Assembly: GCA_944470555.2 (NCBI GenBank)
Contig: OX104134.1
Location: forward strand, 97,582,701-97,646,700
Length of the DNA: 64,000 bases
Direction of reading: 5' to 3'
Source of the DNA: Heterobilharzia americana
Lineage: Eukaryota; Platyhelminthes; Trematoda; Strigeidida; Schistosomatidae
A program made the translations under genes and the position numbers. Positions within the stretch are counted from its first letter, which is position 1. Each line of letters opens with the position of its first letter. Of the stretch, positions 24,361 to 35,345 are shown one piece after another. A model generated the notes under the pieces. It was not told where the DNA came from, did no database searches, and saw nothing but the letters and a program-made list of their open reading frames with translations.

Positions 24361-25779
24361 TCAAGACCGGAAGTCCCAGAAGCTGGTTGAGTCAAGTAGG
24401 TTGTATTGGAAGCCAGTGGAGGGCCAACTGTGACGAACTTTCTACTGGTAAGGGAGCGGAACGATGGACAGCTGCGTCCACCAACCTCTTTGACTGATAA
24501 GCAGGACGGGGTCATTCTGTCCAGGGCAAGGTAGGCCTGCCTTTGTCCCTTAGGTTTATGCTCTCTGTTATCCATATACCTTGGAAAGGCATCCGATCTA
24601 TTATACCGTGACTTCAGAGCTATTCCGATCGTGTCTGGAGGATCAACGGTCATTTAGGGCAACATGGGATTACGAATGGTCAGCAAATGAGGCGGCCTTC
24701 GAAGACGGTTGATTTTTTCAGCCCGCACACCGGCTTAGAGTTTGTTCACTATATATCTGCAGTGATTTATGTTATGTAGAAGTTCAGTAGTGCCAGAGTC
24801 CAAACATTAGAGAGTATCATGCGCGATGACGGAACAGCGCAGTTCTTGGGAGTGAATTTTCCTCTTCTGTGGAGAACCCCCCACTCCCCATTCAAGGGTC
24901 TACCAGGCCCAATTCTAACTTCCGGCAGGTTTCTTTTACTAACTGATGACCCTCCAGAAGGATGTGTCCTTGCTGAAGAGTGCTACTGAGAGAGACTCCC
25001 AAAGGCCCATGAGAGCCTGTGGAGGAGAACTTACTACGGGCTAGGCGTTGTAGAGATGGATCACAGAGTGAGGCCTTTGACAGTTTGCACACGTCCCTCC
25101 ATTGAACCAAATCATGCTGCCCAGTGTCAGTCAGTAAGGAAGAGCCACTTTCCTTAAAGCTGAAGAGTGCGGGTGACTGAGGCTGTAATCTAACTTCTAA
25201 TATGCAGTCCTCCCCGTGAATGAAGACCTAGGTTTGCCCACAGCTTTTCGGGAGCAAACTGCGGGACCTGAGTTGCCAGTTGTGAGAGTTGCCTTCCAGA
25301 TTGATCAGGGATGGTGATGAAGCGTGGACAGGTTGTGGAATGGGGGGCTTTCAATTCTGCTTTCATTACAGCGAAAAACGAATCCGTCCACTTAGGACTC
25401 GGCTTCCTTCTGGGCTGAACAAGAGTAACCAGTGTATCTCCTTCGACTCCTCTAACCGACTCGCATTTCTCGTAGCCATTATTTCAGCGCTTATCGGGTG
25501 GGGAGGTCTGCTCCAAGGCTGTGCTGACAGCGAAGCAGTCTCTAAGCGTGGTTATCACCCCCCTACCTCTATTTGTGGCAAGATTCCTGGTACTGGTTAT
25601 CAAGGGAAAAATACTTGTGCTGTTGCAACCTTCCTTGCTGCTATCTTCAGGGGGTCTTTTAGGGATGATGCAACCTCCTCCGATTGAATTTGGTCCGGGC
25701 AGAGACCTCAGTTATGAGGTGATCAGAGTTCCAACTTGTTGATAGCTTGAAATGACCAGAGTCTCTCTATTCGGCAGAA
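24361..25779. other. no recognisable gene between two LINE relics
   Basis: The stretch lies between a minus-strand endonuclease relic and a plus-strand RT relic. Open frames are present but no motif is convincing. It may contain the decayed 5' part of the element at 25780. Confidence 0.35.
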
Positions 25780-26925
25780 AACTCCATTCCCGTTGGTTTA
25801 CTTGACTTTTCCAAGGTTTTTGACGGGGTTAGTCACAATTTCCTGTGTAAGAAACTTCTTGTTGTGGGTGTACATGGAAAGTTGCCCAGGTGGCTTAGGG
25901 GTTGTCTTTACACTACGATGCAATCAATTACATCTGGCTCCTCTCAATCTAGCTGGTTCCCATGAATGGGTAATGTGTTTCAATGTTCAATCCTGGGCCC
26001 ACTACTGTTTCTTGTTTTTATCAACGACCTACCAGGGTCCATCATTTCTCATTCACTGCTGAATACAAATGGTTCAAAGATTTGGAGAGGAATACAGGAG
26101 CCAATGGTTATCTCGGCTCTCCAGGAGGGCCTTTGCAAAATCCTGGACTGAACTGCAGAAAACCTACCGCACCATAACGGGGAGAGGTGTAGGATAATCA
26201 CTGTCGAGAAACCTAAGAATAGTTCCAGTTCTTATTCTCTGGATGGATTAAATATCTGTTGCTCGCACACTGAAAAGGTTTGAAAGTCACTTTAGGTGGC
26301 ATACTTGGACCTTCGGTCTGTTGTCACCTTTCGGCAAGCAAGGCCTGTAGAGTTCTGTGGCTCGTTTTGCTAACTTTAGGGATTCCGACTCCGGCCCTTT
26401 TCACCACAGAGTATGGACTTCATATTCATCCTCATCTCGTGGGTGAATCGCTAGTAGTTTCCTCATACTTGAAGAAAAACATAGTCGTTCTAGAACGGGT
26501 TCGGAGATGAGTCACGAAGAAAATGATTGGGTATCGGTACAAGCCTGGATCGCCGAGTTGCTCTTAAGCCGCACTCATCACAATACCGGAGGACCAGAGG
26601 GGATACGGTAATGATGTGTCAAATTTCCCAGAACCATCCTTCATCTTGGCAGGTTCCGCCAAAGCTCTAACCAGAGGATACCGTAGGTGTTACCTGTCAA
26701 GATTAGAGCATAAGACAGCATGTGCAAAGGTCCATGTTTACTGATTCATAGTTAGGGTTTGAAAACTGTGTAGCTCCCCTCCTGCAGACGTTGTTACGGC
26801 AGCTTCCACTGATGATTTCAAAAGGCAGTTAGATGCACATTTTGAGCTTTATGGTACCGATGGGCTGTGCTCGAGAAGTCTTTTTCATCTACAGATAAGG
26901 AGAAATGACACTGCCTATAGATAAA
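25780..26925 (+). pseudogene. CR1-like non-LTR reverse transcriptase relic
   Basis: Plus-strand blocks follow the family order. They are PVGLLDFSKVFDGVSHNFL (motif A), a block with SITSGSSQSSW, CSILGPLLFLVFINDLPGS (normally GVPQGSVLGPLLFLxYINDLP), a thumb region with SASKACRVLWL, HPHLVGESLVVSSYLKKNIVVLERV, and a C-terminal block PADVVTAASTDDFKRQLDAHF at about 26780-26845. The YADD box cannot be seen. Several frameshifts and stops are present. The C-terminal 'xFKxxLDxH' block is typical of CR1-like elements. Confidence 0.65.
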
Positions 26926-28034
26926 AAAGTAACTAACAACCGGCCATCCCCGTTTTTAGGATTGCTGGGAACAAAGAGGACAACTGTGACAGTTCCAAGC
27001 CAAGAACATGCTGCAGTAAGATAGACGTAAACTCAAGGAAACATGGTTCACTAATTCTACAACACGAGGTTTGAAGTTTGAACCAGGACAAGAATTGTGA
27101 TTGAAATATACAAAGGATGTTTTCCATTGTCAAAGACACAAAATCCAAAAACATTCATTCGCTATTTGTATAACACTAAGTTAAAGTTTGAATACACTCT
27201 GAGCTCAATGTCAAATTTGAGCTCTGTAGGTCACTTGTCTCGCAGTTTGCAGCGGCAGTTTAGTCATTCGGTTGTCACCCCCCTCCGTAGGTATGTTGCA
27301 CCTGATATCTACGAATATGGCACATTATTTATCCTCCTAAGTGAGTATGCTTGCACCGCTCTAACTGATCTCACGTCGTAACGGGCCGTTTGAATTCAGC
27401 TGTAAAAACTTGAAGTGTAAATCATCTAGTTTTGGCGATAAGTTATATGAAAGCATACTGTATGCCCATGGATGCGTGGTCTCTCCTAAATATTTCGAAT
27501 GTCATGAACTACATAAAAACCCCCTACCTACGTTTTCAGACACAGTTTATAGTACTAGTGGTCCACTTATGGAAGACAGTTAAGCGAAGACATTTTCTGT
27601 CCCGTCAACAGCTATTTGAAATGTACTCTAGATTGTTGTAGGTTAGGTAACTAACCCAGAACGACGTTTAGCAGTTAACTTATAAAGCTAACTAAAAATA
27701 CTTCGTATAAAGTATGTTTTAGATGTGTGCATCAGAATCATATATTCGTTAGGGAATTATGCAGAAACAAATGAAATAAATGTACGAGGCATCAAAGCTT
27801 CAAGACTACGAAAAATACTCAGATTAGCCTGTCATGGCTCGACAAAGTGGAAGAGGTGTAAAGAACATCAGCGTTGGGCAATACTCTGTAATTACTTGAC
27901 CTGGAATTGCAGGACACGTAGAGCAGGATACTTAGTAACCTGTCGCTGAAGCAGATGGGTTTCTAACTTTGATGGTGCCTGAGTCATGCATTAGTTACCC
28001 TACTATCAGCTTCATCTCAAATGAAACGTATCCC
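26926..28034. other. no recognisable gene; composition changes here
   Basis: From about 27 kb onward the sequence is visibly more AT-rich. No gene motif was found in this stretch. Confidence 0.4.
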
Positions 28035-29520
28035 AACCTTCACTTAAATTCAGAAAGCTGTTTCGTTTCCGAAGCAAGCAAAAGCAGCAGGACCTGATGA
28101 TTCCCCTGTACAATCTGGTAGTCAAGGATTACTGTTTAAATTAACAGGCACATGTGTATGCGAATCTGAGATAGTCTGGTTCACCGGGCACTATAGTGTT
28201 AAAAACGAAAGAGAAGCATTCCTTTGAGAACTAGAGGGCGATCACTCTGAGAAATGTCTTAGGTCCTTGACTGCTCCATTGACTAGTGCCTGATTGTTGT
28301 CTTAGAATAAAAAATTTAGAAAACTAAATAAGTTTCAAGTCTCATCGAAAGTGCATTGGTCTGGTGTTCACTACTCAACCTTTTTCAGACCACAGACATA
28401 CTAACATCCAGCGCCACGTTCCTTAGCTTGAATGCAGCATATGACTCCATCAATCAAGAGGCGTTGCAGTATCTTACTTTGTAGTGAGTATATAGTGCCA
28501 TTTAACTCACATAACTGTGTAACGGCTCACAGTGAGTTGTCTTTTAAAGTGGTGGTTTCTCATTGAATTGACTGGAAATCAGCTGATGGGCAGAGATCGT
28601 AGAACCCTTTTAGCTGAAGATGCTGATATAAAGTTTCTTGAACGTTTTGAGTAAACATCGGAACAATAGGTATGTATTTCGCACCTGTCAAATGTAAAGT
28701 GATGCTTCCATATTGGAGTAAAGTTGCGGAGTACTTCCAACACTTCGCATAATAATAAATTTACATCAGCTCTACTGGGTTAAATGTGGTACCGACTCTT
28801 TCAATGAACGCTTCCAAATAGAAACTGCATATTCACGGATATATATGCTGCCGGGATTAATGCAGGTTACTGGGTCTGCTGTCATTAACACTGGAAACTG
28901 AACTTATTTACTAAAACTCATTTGCTATTTGCTAGCTCACTACCGATTGCCATCCGAAAACGAGTATATTTTACTGTGCCCTCTAGGTGTGATGCATAAC
29001 TGAAGAAAGTAAGACAGGAAGTTTGTAGGTTTTTAGTCGCATATGTCTTCCTACTACTGCTTACATGTTATGAGACCATCTATTTATCGTCTCAACACTC
29101 GCATGCTTTTGTTTACTGTTTTTCTCCACTCCTTTGTATGCTGTTGAAAGTGTGGTAACTTGGATTCATTTTGGCTTGTCTGATGAAACCACTGTGTGAG
29201 TAATGTATAGGTTAGGCAAGTGTGCCAAGCAAAAAGGGCAAGTCAGTAGGTGAGCTTGCAAACACCAAGTGTGGTTGCTTGGACACTTGTTTACATATTA
29301 ATACAGTACCTGTATCGACGCATCATGTTAGGTGAAGTGGAATTAGGTTGCGAAAAGTCATAGTCAGACTAAGGAGTAGCATCAAGACTTCGAATGGTAT
29401 GTCCCATGTACAGAAGTGATGACTGGCTGGGATCCTCGAACTGATAGAAGACTTAGTCGTAAGGCTCAAAATCGGTCAGGTACAGATGCATACACTTTGT
29501 TACCTCCAATGTTCTAGACA
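28035..29520 (+). pseudogene. RTE/SR2-like LINE relic
   Basis: Plus-strand blocks: FPKQAKAAGPDDSPVQ at about 28070-28110 (RTE 'LKxGKAAGPDxI'), ATFLSLNAAYDSINQEALQYL near 28415-28475 ('FIDFxAAFDSVxRExLW'), GMYFAPVKCKVMLPYW near 28670-28730 ('FGMxFAPxKCKxMLQDW'), and a 3' part with LELIEDLVVRLKIGQVQMHTL near 29440-29500. These agree with the RTE clade abundant in schistosomes. No long frame remains. Confidence 0.6.
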
Positions 29521-30246
29521 TTTTCTAGTCCTGATTTATTTATTCTTTCTTTCTTACACTTCTGTTTTTATACTGTACTTCCTCTATTTTTTTCTCTTTT
29601 CTCTTGCTACGTGCAGCAGAATAAAATAATGAGCTTCACAAGGTTCTACTTTTGATGGCTTTAATATCTATGCACAGAAAATCAAATTCAAATCACCATC
29701 TTATGTGTTTTATCATAGTTCAAATAATGTACAGAACGAGGTCATTGAAAAAGAAGACGTACTATTTTCAATTCTTTGAAAAGCGTACAATATTAAAAAA
29801 GTGTCTCAGAATTCACGTGAAATCTTTAGTCACAGCCTATAAACACATCAAAGGTACCTGGAGTAATGTTTTTTTTCTCAACTAGAGACGTCATCGTAAA
29901 ACGACAATGGTACATAACGATAATATATGGCTTGTCTGGTGACTTTTATCCTTGATTAATTATATTTTGAAAATAAGTGGAATTTCCCATTCCATCAAAT
30001 ATGTGATACATTAAGTAGTCAATCTTCTCGATTGTCACTCGGTTTATATTTTAGAGACAGTCGGGAATCTCACTTCACTTTTATGTATTTCAGGTTTAAT
30101 CTTAACCAGTAAATTTCCTTATGTGAAGTTGATTTGCTTTCATTTGTAGAACTAAGTTTCGTTTTTTCCTGTTTTATTCAAATCGTTTAATCATACTAAC
30201 TGCATTTTAACATCTTGTTTGACTTCCATGCAGTAGTAGCTTGGAC
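29521..30246. other. AT-rich upstream region of TMCO1
   Basis: No coding motif recognised. It contains the 5' flank and presumably the promoter of the TMCO1 gene, but I cannot point to a defined TATA or initiator. Confidence 0.4.
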
Positions 30247-33200
30247 ATGCTACAGGACACACTTTCAATCATATGTATATCTTTTTTCACGGCGTTCTTG
30301 GGAGAAGGTACGTTCTTTTAATAAAAAATTCTCCAATAAAATGCTCAATTGCAGGCTTAACATGGCTTTTTGTATACAGAACAGAAAAGTACCAGAAATT
30401 AAAAGCTGAAGTAGACAAACAGTCAAAACGCTGTAAGTTCTCTACTCAACCGTTTTATCTAATTTCGAAGTGGAAAAGCAACGTGATGTAACTGAGGCAG
30501 CTATAGACCGTACAGCCAAAAAGCGTCTAGGTTGGTTTTCTGTTTACATCTTATTAATGCCCTTCAGAAAAACAAGAAGAGCGATTCAAAAACATCAATC
30601 GAGAATTATCTCTGGTAAATAGATTATTAACCTCAATACTAACTTCGTTAAAGGTTAAAATGAAATCCATGTTTGCGATAGGACTTATATTCACCTCATT
30701 ATTCAATGTTTTTAGTAGCATGTAAGTCAAAACCATTGTGGAAATTAGGATTGTAGTGGATAAAATGGTCATTGGGTAAACCTTAAGCCAGTATGGTAAG
30801 ACAGACGAATCAAAGTAGAACTTATATGAGTGCACCAGTCACAGTTTCCACACTTGACAAACACACACGAAGAACACGTGGATAGAAAAAGTGATATCCA
30901 TGTAGACAAAGTTGTGTGAGAGAATAAGCAATTTGGAGATAGAGGTCAGTGCAAATATTCAAGTTTTAGAAGACGTCAAGGAGTGAATACATCTGTGCCA
31001 TCGTGACTCATTTTCAGCCATGTCACCAAGAGTCCTCAACCACTGGTTCCTATCGTCTTGGGAATAGCAGCTAGACAGTCTACATCTCCCTAAACGGCTC
31101 ACACGAACAGGTAGGAACTTCATGGGCTGGTGCTACGTCTTGGTCTGACCATCCTGAGTCTTCTGCTAAACTAATCCGGTCTCCCCTAGCATTAAACAAG
31201 TTGTCTGTTTTGCTTAGTAGCCTTCGCCTAACCTCAACACTTCTGACACGGTGGTTCCAGCAAACGCAAGCAATACTGCGAAGACTCCTATGATCGAAAC
31301 CTTGTAACCGCTTCGTGTCTTCTACTTCCAACGGCCATGTCTCATAGCCGTATAACAGGATAGAACGGACTGCAGTGCATTATACTCGTCCTTTGGTAGA
31401 TAGCCGAATAACTCGCCAGTTCGCGCCATAGATAAAACAAGTTGGCAAATGCTGAACTGGGCTTCTTTATCCAAGTCGAGATTTTGTCAGCAACCAGCCA
31501 GTTCAGCGGGCTGATGCAACTCCCCGAGTAAGTGAAGTAGTCGACATATTCCATCACTTCTCTCCCTACCACTAAACTGGGAGTATTCCCATCAGACCAG
31601 TCCTGAAGTATCATCTTACATTTGACAGGTGCGAGATGTATGCCAAATATACTCAGATTTCTGCTCAATGAGTTCAGAAGACGCTGCATTTTGTCAGCGT
31701 CACCTAGTAGGACAATGTTGTTTGCATACTCCAAATCAACCAGATGTCCTACAAGCAGATCAATCCCTGAGAAGTCAGAGCTGCCATCTAAGGTTACGTC
31801 CGTGGGTAATGTCGGTTTAAATGGGATGTAGCAGGTTTGATGACGGCTGTGACAAAATTTTTCTGTCATATCAAGGATGAATAGTGGCTAACAGTGAAAT
31901 CGAGGACGTGCGTTTTGTCCTATTTGGCTAATGCTCTAGCGTTTGGAACGATAGGTTCCGGTCCCGAGTCTTAGTCGGGACAACATCGCTCACTGAGAGG
32001 CAGGTACATCCAGCTGACGAGTCCCGAATAGGACGGGACGTTGGTTGTGAATCCTACTGTTAGCCACCATCCATGTCGAAATTGAAAAGACAGGCATAGG
32101 CGCGGGAGCCCGCATGCCAATAGAGACCGATCAATTCGGTCCAATCAGTGACGGGATGATACAAGCACCATCGTATTTTCTGTCAGTCAAAACATTTATT
32201 TCCGTCAGAGTTATTACGGCCCACTATAATTATTTCAGTACTTTCTTGTGACATTTATTTTGTTCACAATCGGTCCTATTTGTCTTATTTTGCGAAATGG
32301 TTTGAAGATGTAGCTGAGCTGTCATATAATGGATGGATGTGGATGTGTGGATGGCTGTGTCCGAGCTCTCAGTCTTATGTTGAAAATTTAGTGATGACTC
32401 GAGAATATTTTTATCCTTTATGTTGACTGCTATTTGTTCTCGCGGTGTTTTACGAAAATGTTTTCCGAGTTTGTTACAATTTCTCCACGGTGTTTCCGTC
32501 AAAAGTGAAAATGCAAAAGAGCATTATTCCAACTGATTTTGTTATCAGCCATAAAACTAGTACCAGTGTTTGATGCACTCGTTTATAAACGTAGTTGCTC
32601 AGCTCTTTCATTCATGTTATTCATCTGTTCGGAATTCCTTCTCCTAGATTTGACGGGCGTGTTGTAGCTAAATTGCCTTTCGTCCCTTTGTCATGGATCC
32701 AAGGATTATCACATCGTAATCTTCCAGGAAACGATTTCACAGACGGTTCTTTTGTCTTCGTGTATATCTTGTGCACTATGTCAATCCGACAGGTAAAATT
32801 TTAAAATTAGTTGTTCATGTTTTTGACTAACACTTATTAATCTAGTCTAACACTTTAGATGGATGGCATACATTTTGTATCGGTGCATGTTACCACACTT
32901 CGCGTAGAAATAATATGAACTATTCCGCTCTGGCCACGGAACGTGGTCACGGGTTCGATCCCTGGCGGGATCGTGGGTGCGCGCTGCTGAGGAGCCCCAT
33001 ACTAGGACGAAATAGCTGTCCAGTGCTCCCAGGTTTCCTCCGTCCCTCCAACTGATGTCAGTCTACGATAAATAACAACTTGACATATTTTAATTGTCAA
33101 TAGAAGTGCAGTAGATGTCTTTTTTACATAAAGTATATATTTGCTAGTGTTGCGAATTTCGCTGTTTATAATTCTTCCATTTTAGAGTATTAGTCATATA

Positions 33201-33763
33201 ATTTCGTGGATAACCCTCTTGATTCAAATTCTTAATCAAACAGACAAAGAAACTTATCTAAAGAACGCATTGTGTGTGAAGTAGTGTAGTAAAAGATTCA
33301 GGAGTGGAGGGAATTTCTAAACGTGTTCCTCATTAAATTATCTGTTATTCATTCGTTGTTTATTGTCAGTTAACGAGGGACTAAACGATGTCATTGTACG
33401 GTTGATAAAAAGATGAATTGAACGTTTGAGGAATATTCGACATTTTTATCCGCAGCAGTTTTTATTTACTGCATCCATCTTGTACAAGTCCAGTTAATCT
33501 ATGTAGGCAATGTGGTTGATACAGTTGGTCACTAGTGCAACACATGTATAAGTTTCCTTTGCAACATTTTTCATCATTGAGAATGATTAAATGTGATGCT
33601 GAAAGTATATCATATGTAATTATTCACTGTATACTTTCAAATATCCTAATTAACTTGCAATGTAACTACTTCCTAACTTGTTTGATAGAACGTTCAAAAA
33701 ATTCTTGGCTTCGCTCCTTCTCGCTCATTTAATAAACAGTCTACCGGATTTGCTCAAAGTTAG
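30247..33763 (+). CDS. TMCO1: transmembrane and coiled-coil domains protein 1 (TMCO1), seven exons
   Basis: Exons 30247-30307, 30355-30432, 30471-30530, 30568-30614, 30654-30721, 32648-32792 and 33689-33763 (TAG) splice to 534 nt, a frame of 177 residues. All introns begin GT and end AG. Exon 1 starts MLQDTLSIICISFFTAFLGE, the first membrane segment. Exon 2 gives TWLFVYRTEKYQKLKAEVDK and, with exons 3-4, the charged coiled coil. Exon 5 has KMKSMFAIGLIF (second membrane segment). Exon 6 has FDGRVVAKLPF and IQGLSHRNL with a third hydrophobic stretch. The last exon has QKILGFAPSR. These blocks match animal TMCO1 closely; human TMCO1 is 188 residues. TMCO1 is an ER membrane protein reported to leak overloaded Ca2+ and to associate with the translocon in multipass membrane-protein insertion. 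Introns 1-4 are only 37-47 nt, whereas introns 5 (1926 nt) and 6 (896 nt) hold repeats. No lesion is seen. Confidence 0.95.
31000..31869 (-). pseudogene. RTE/SR2-like LINE 3' half inside TMCO1 intron 5
   Basis: A 175-residue minus-strand frame (31869-31342) reads ...HLVDLEYANNIVLLGDADKM..., then FGIHLAPVKCKMILQDWSDG, YVDYFTYSGSCIS and KISTWIKKPSSAFANL. A second frame (31331-31080) has FDHRSLRSIACVCW. This is the RT palm to C-terminus of an RTE element, on the strand opposite the host gene. The catalytic YADD box is YANN, so the enzyme is dead despite the long frame. The homologous 3' end continues to about 31000 (WLRTLGDMA-like). Related fragments are at 43790, 44770, 58290 and 61560. Confidence 0.75.
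31910..32190 (+). repeat. degenerate hammerhead-containing SINE in TMCO1 intron 5
   Basis: Order on the plus strand: a tRNA-like head (B-box-like ggttccggtccc near 31955), a conserved linker (atcgctcactgagaggcaggtacatcc), a hammerhead-like core at 32007-32058, and a tail. The core reads ctgacga, then a stem II of gtcc and ggac, but the invariant GAA after stem II is GGG at 32035-32037 and the GUC cleavage triplet is GTT. Self-cleavage should be lost. The tail (ccaatcagtgacgggatgatacaagca near 32135-32165) recurs at 39945-39975. The family resembles the Sm-alpha repeats of schistosomes, which encode hammerheads. Confidence 0.65.
32920..33060 (+). repeat. SINE-like repeat with tRNA-like head and hammerhead, TMCO1 intron 6
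   Basis: A perfect Pol III B box (gggttcgatccc at 32951-32962) is followed by a linker and a hammerhead at 32981-33026. This layout, tRNA-like promoter plus ribozyme, is that of known schistosome SINE-like repeats. It sits in the last intron of TMCO1 in the same orientation as the gene, so the ribozyme sequence would be present in the pre-mRNA. Confidence 0.75.
32981..33026 (+). ncRNA. hammerhead ribozyme, core intact
   Basis: Type I arrangement. Stem I strands gcgctg (32981-32986) and cagtgc (33021-33026) pair at all six positions, one as G-U. The core CTGAGGA (32987-32993) fits CUGANGA. Stem II gcccc/aggac has one C-A mismatch. GAAA is at 33009-33012. Stem III is the self-complementary tagctgt after A, with no loop. 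The cleavage triplet GTC is at 33018-33020. Loopless stem III is typical of schistosome-type hammerheads, which often act best as dimers. All invariant core bases appear present; activity is inferred. Confidence 0.75.
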
Positions 33764-34099
33764 CTGCTGGTCATCAGTGTGGAAAATACATATTCTTTAC
33801 TTTATGCAATAATAAGTACCCCCATGGAAGTTAATTTTTATGACCTGACTTTATTTTTTGTATTCTGAATGCATTCGAATTAGCCACTAGCATCCAAATA
33901 TAAAATTCTAATTCACCATATCTTTGTACGTTGTTTTGCTATAAAGTTTGTCACTCTTGAAACATTTTGTTGATACAGTTAAGATATTTCTTACTTGTAA
34001 CAATATAGTTGGTTACCTTGTTTACAGACTGGGCAGATTAAGGTCGAAGAAAAGAAGAAAACATTCGGCTACCTTGTGCGTAGTCATGTAGTAGGTAAT
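33764..34099. other. TMCO1 3' flank
   Basis: AT-rich sequence directly after the TMCO1 stop. It presumably includes the 3' UTR, but no canonical AATAAA signal close to the stop could be assigned with confidence. Confidence 0.4.
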
Positions 34100-34225
34100 G
34101 GGTCACCCACTGTGGGGAAAGTTGGTGATACTAGCTGACTGCCCAGACCTCAGTAAATGGGGCGGTGCTCGAACTCGTAGCCCACTTGTTGAAAGTAAAC
34201 TGCCTTAGCCAGTGAGCTGTAGATT
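34100..34225 (-). repeat. tRNA-like SINE (ttcaac family), minus strand
   Basis: On the minus strand: an A-box-like actggctaaggcag, then tactttcaaca, then a B-box-like gagttcgagcacc, followed by ccatttactgaggtctgggca. The same order and similar sequences occur at 45715 (+), 46300 (-), 56925 (+) and 57480 (+), so this is a dispersed family with a Pol III-like head. It is too diverged to fold as a good tRNA. Confidence 0.5.
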
Positions 34226-34540
34226 AACGTGAAAATTTTGCCATTTGGCGCTTGTCTGAGTTGTTCTATTTAGATGAAATGAGAAGTAACCTAACAACGG
34301 AAAATATCTGCCTGCGAAAGCTCAAGCGAAGAAAAATATACGAACCTCGAATATTTCTCACCATCTTAAAACCACGAAAAAAAAGTAAAACATAATCAGT
34401 GGAAAATGGAGAACTTTGTTCAGACTAGATCTAAGTTGCTGCAATTTGCAGCAGAATTAAAGAGATTTTGTAACAGTCAAGAAGTACGAGGGAACAAACT
34501 GATAAGGTGTGGAATAACAGCGATTGAGAATGAATACATT

Positions 34541-35345
34541 TGCAATTTTATTATTATTATTTGGAACATAGGGATTCAGTAGCACATCTCCAATGCGCTC
34601 TATTCTCTGAAATCTTTCGAACCGGGCTCAACGACAGCCCACAAGCTCTCATTCCCTCGCACGATCTCCATGTCACCCACGGACGTCCAACTCGTCGTTT
34701 CCCATCTGGGTTCCACTCGAGGGCCTGACGTGTGATGTCCACAGTCGGTCATCTCAGTGTATGCCCAATCCATCTCCACTTCCTTCCAGTGCATATTTGT
34801 TGAGCGATAGGTTTTTGGTTGGTTCGTTCCCAGAGTTCCTTGTTGTTTATTCTTACTATTCTGGCCATCTGATCTCAGTAACGAGCTAGCATAACGCGCC
34901 AAGTCTCTGAGCCATACAGGAGCACTGACTTGACGTTGGTGTTGAAAATCCAAATCTTGTTCCACATGCTGAGTGCAGAAGATCTCCACACTGGTTTCAG
35001 GCTAATGAACACGTCTTGCTTTTCCGATTCTGACTGACGTCCTCGTCTGTGCTGCCACCTGTAGTTGAAACAGTGCTGCCTAGATAGGTGTAGGTGAAGG
35101 AGGCTACTTCCATTACGTTTCTCAAGCTGATGGTCATTGGAGTTTGTAGTGGTTGCTTGGGTATCTTCATCACCTCTGTATTGTCTATATTCAATTGAAG
35201 TCCAGTCTTCTCTGCCCTGCCTCTTCTGTTAACTAGCTAGCTTTCGCCTGTAGATCTCCAAGATTGTGCGACATCAAAACCAAGTCGTCGGCGTAATCTA
35301 AGTCCTCTAGGTTGAGGTGTCTATTGAGTCTCAGTGTCATTATAC
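34541..35345 (-). pseudogene. RTE-type LINE, 3' half with AAT-repeat tail
   Basis: Minus strand: LEDLDYADDLVLMSHNLGDL near 35325-35265 (intact YADD), then 35194-34997 with KIPKQPLQTPMTISLRNVMEV and YTYLGSTVSTTGGSTDEDV, then a C-terminal block EVEMDWAYTEM...TSGPRVEPRWETTSWTSVGDM equivalent to 'IGHTLRKP...WNPQGKRxRGRPxxTWRR'. The copy ends in a short AAT-type repeat (34541-34560), the trinucleotide tail seen in RTE elements. Frames are broken. The upstream end abuts Gypsy gag DNA at about 35345. Confidence 0.7.

Noticed and set aside
30554..30835. Minus-strand membrane-protein frame
   Set aside because: Antisense of TMCO1 exons 4-5 and their introns; the plus-strand splice model explains conservation.
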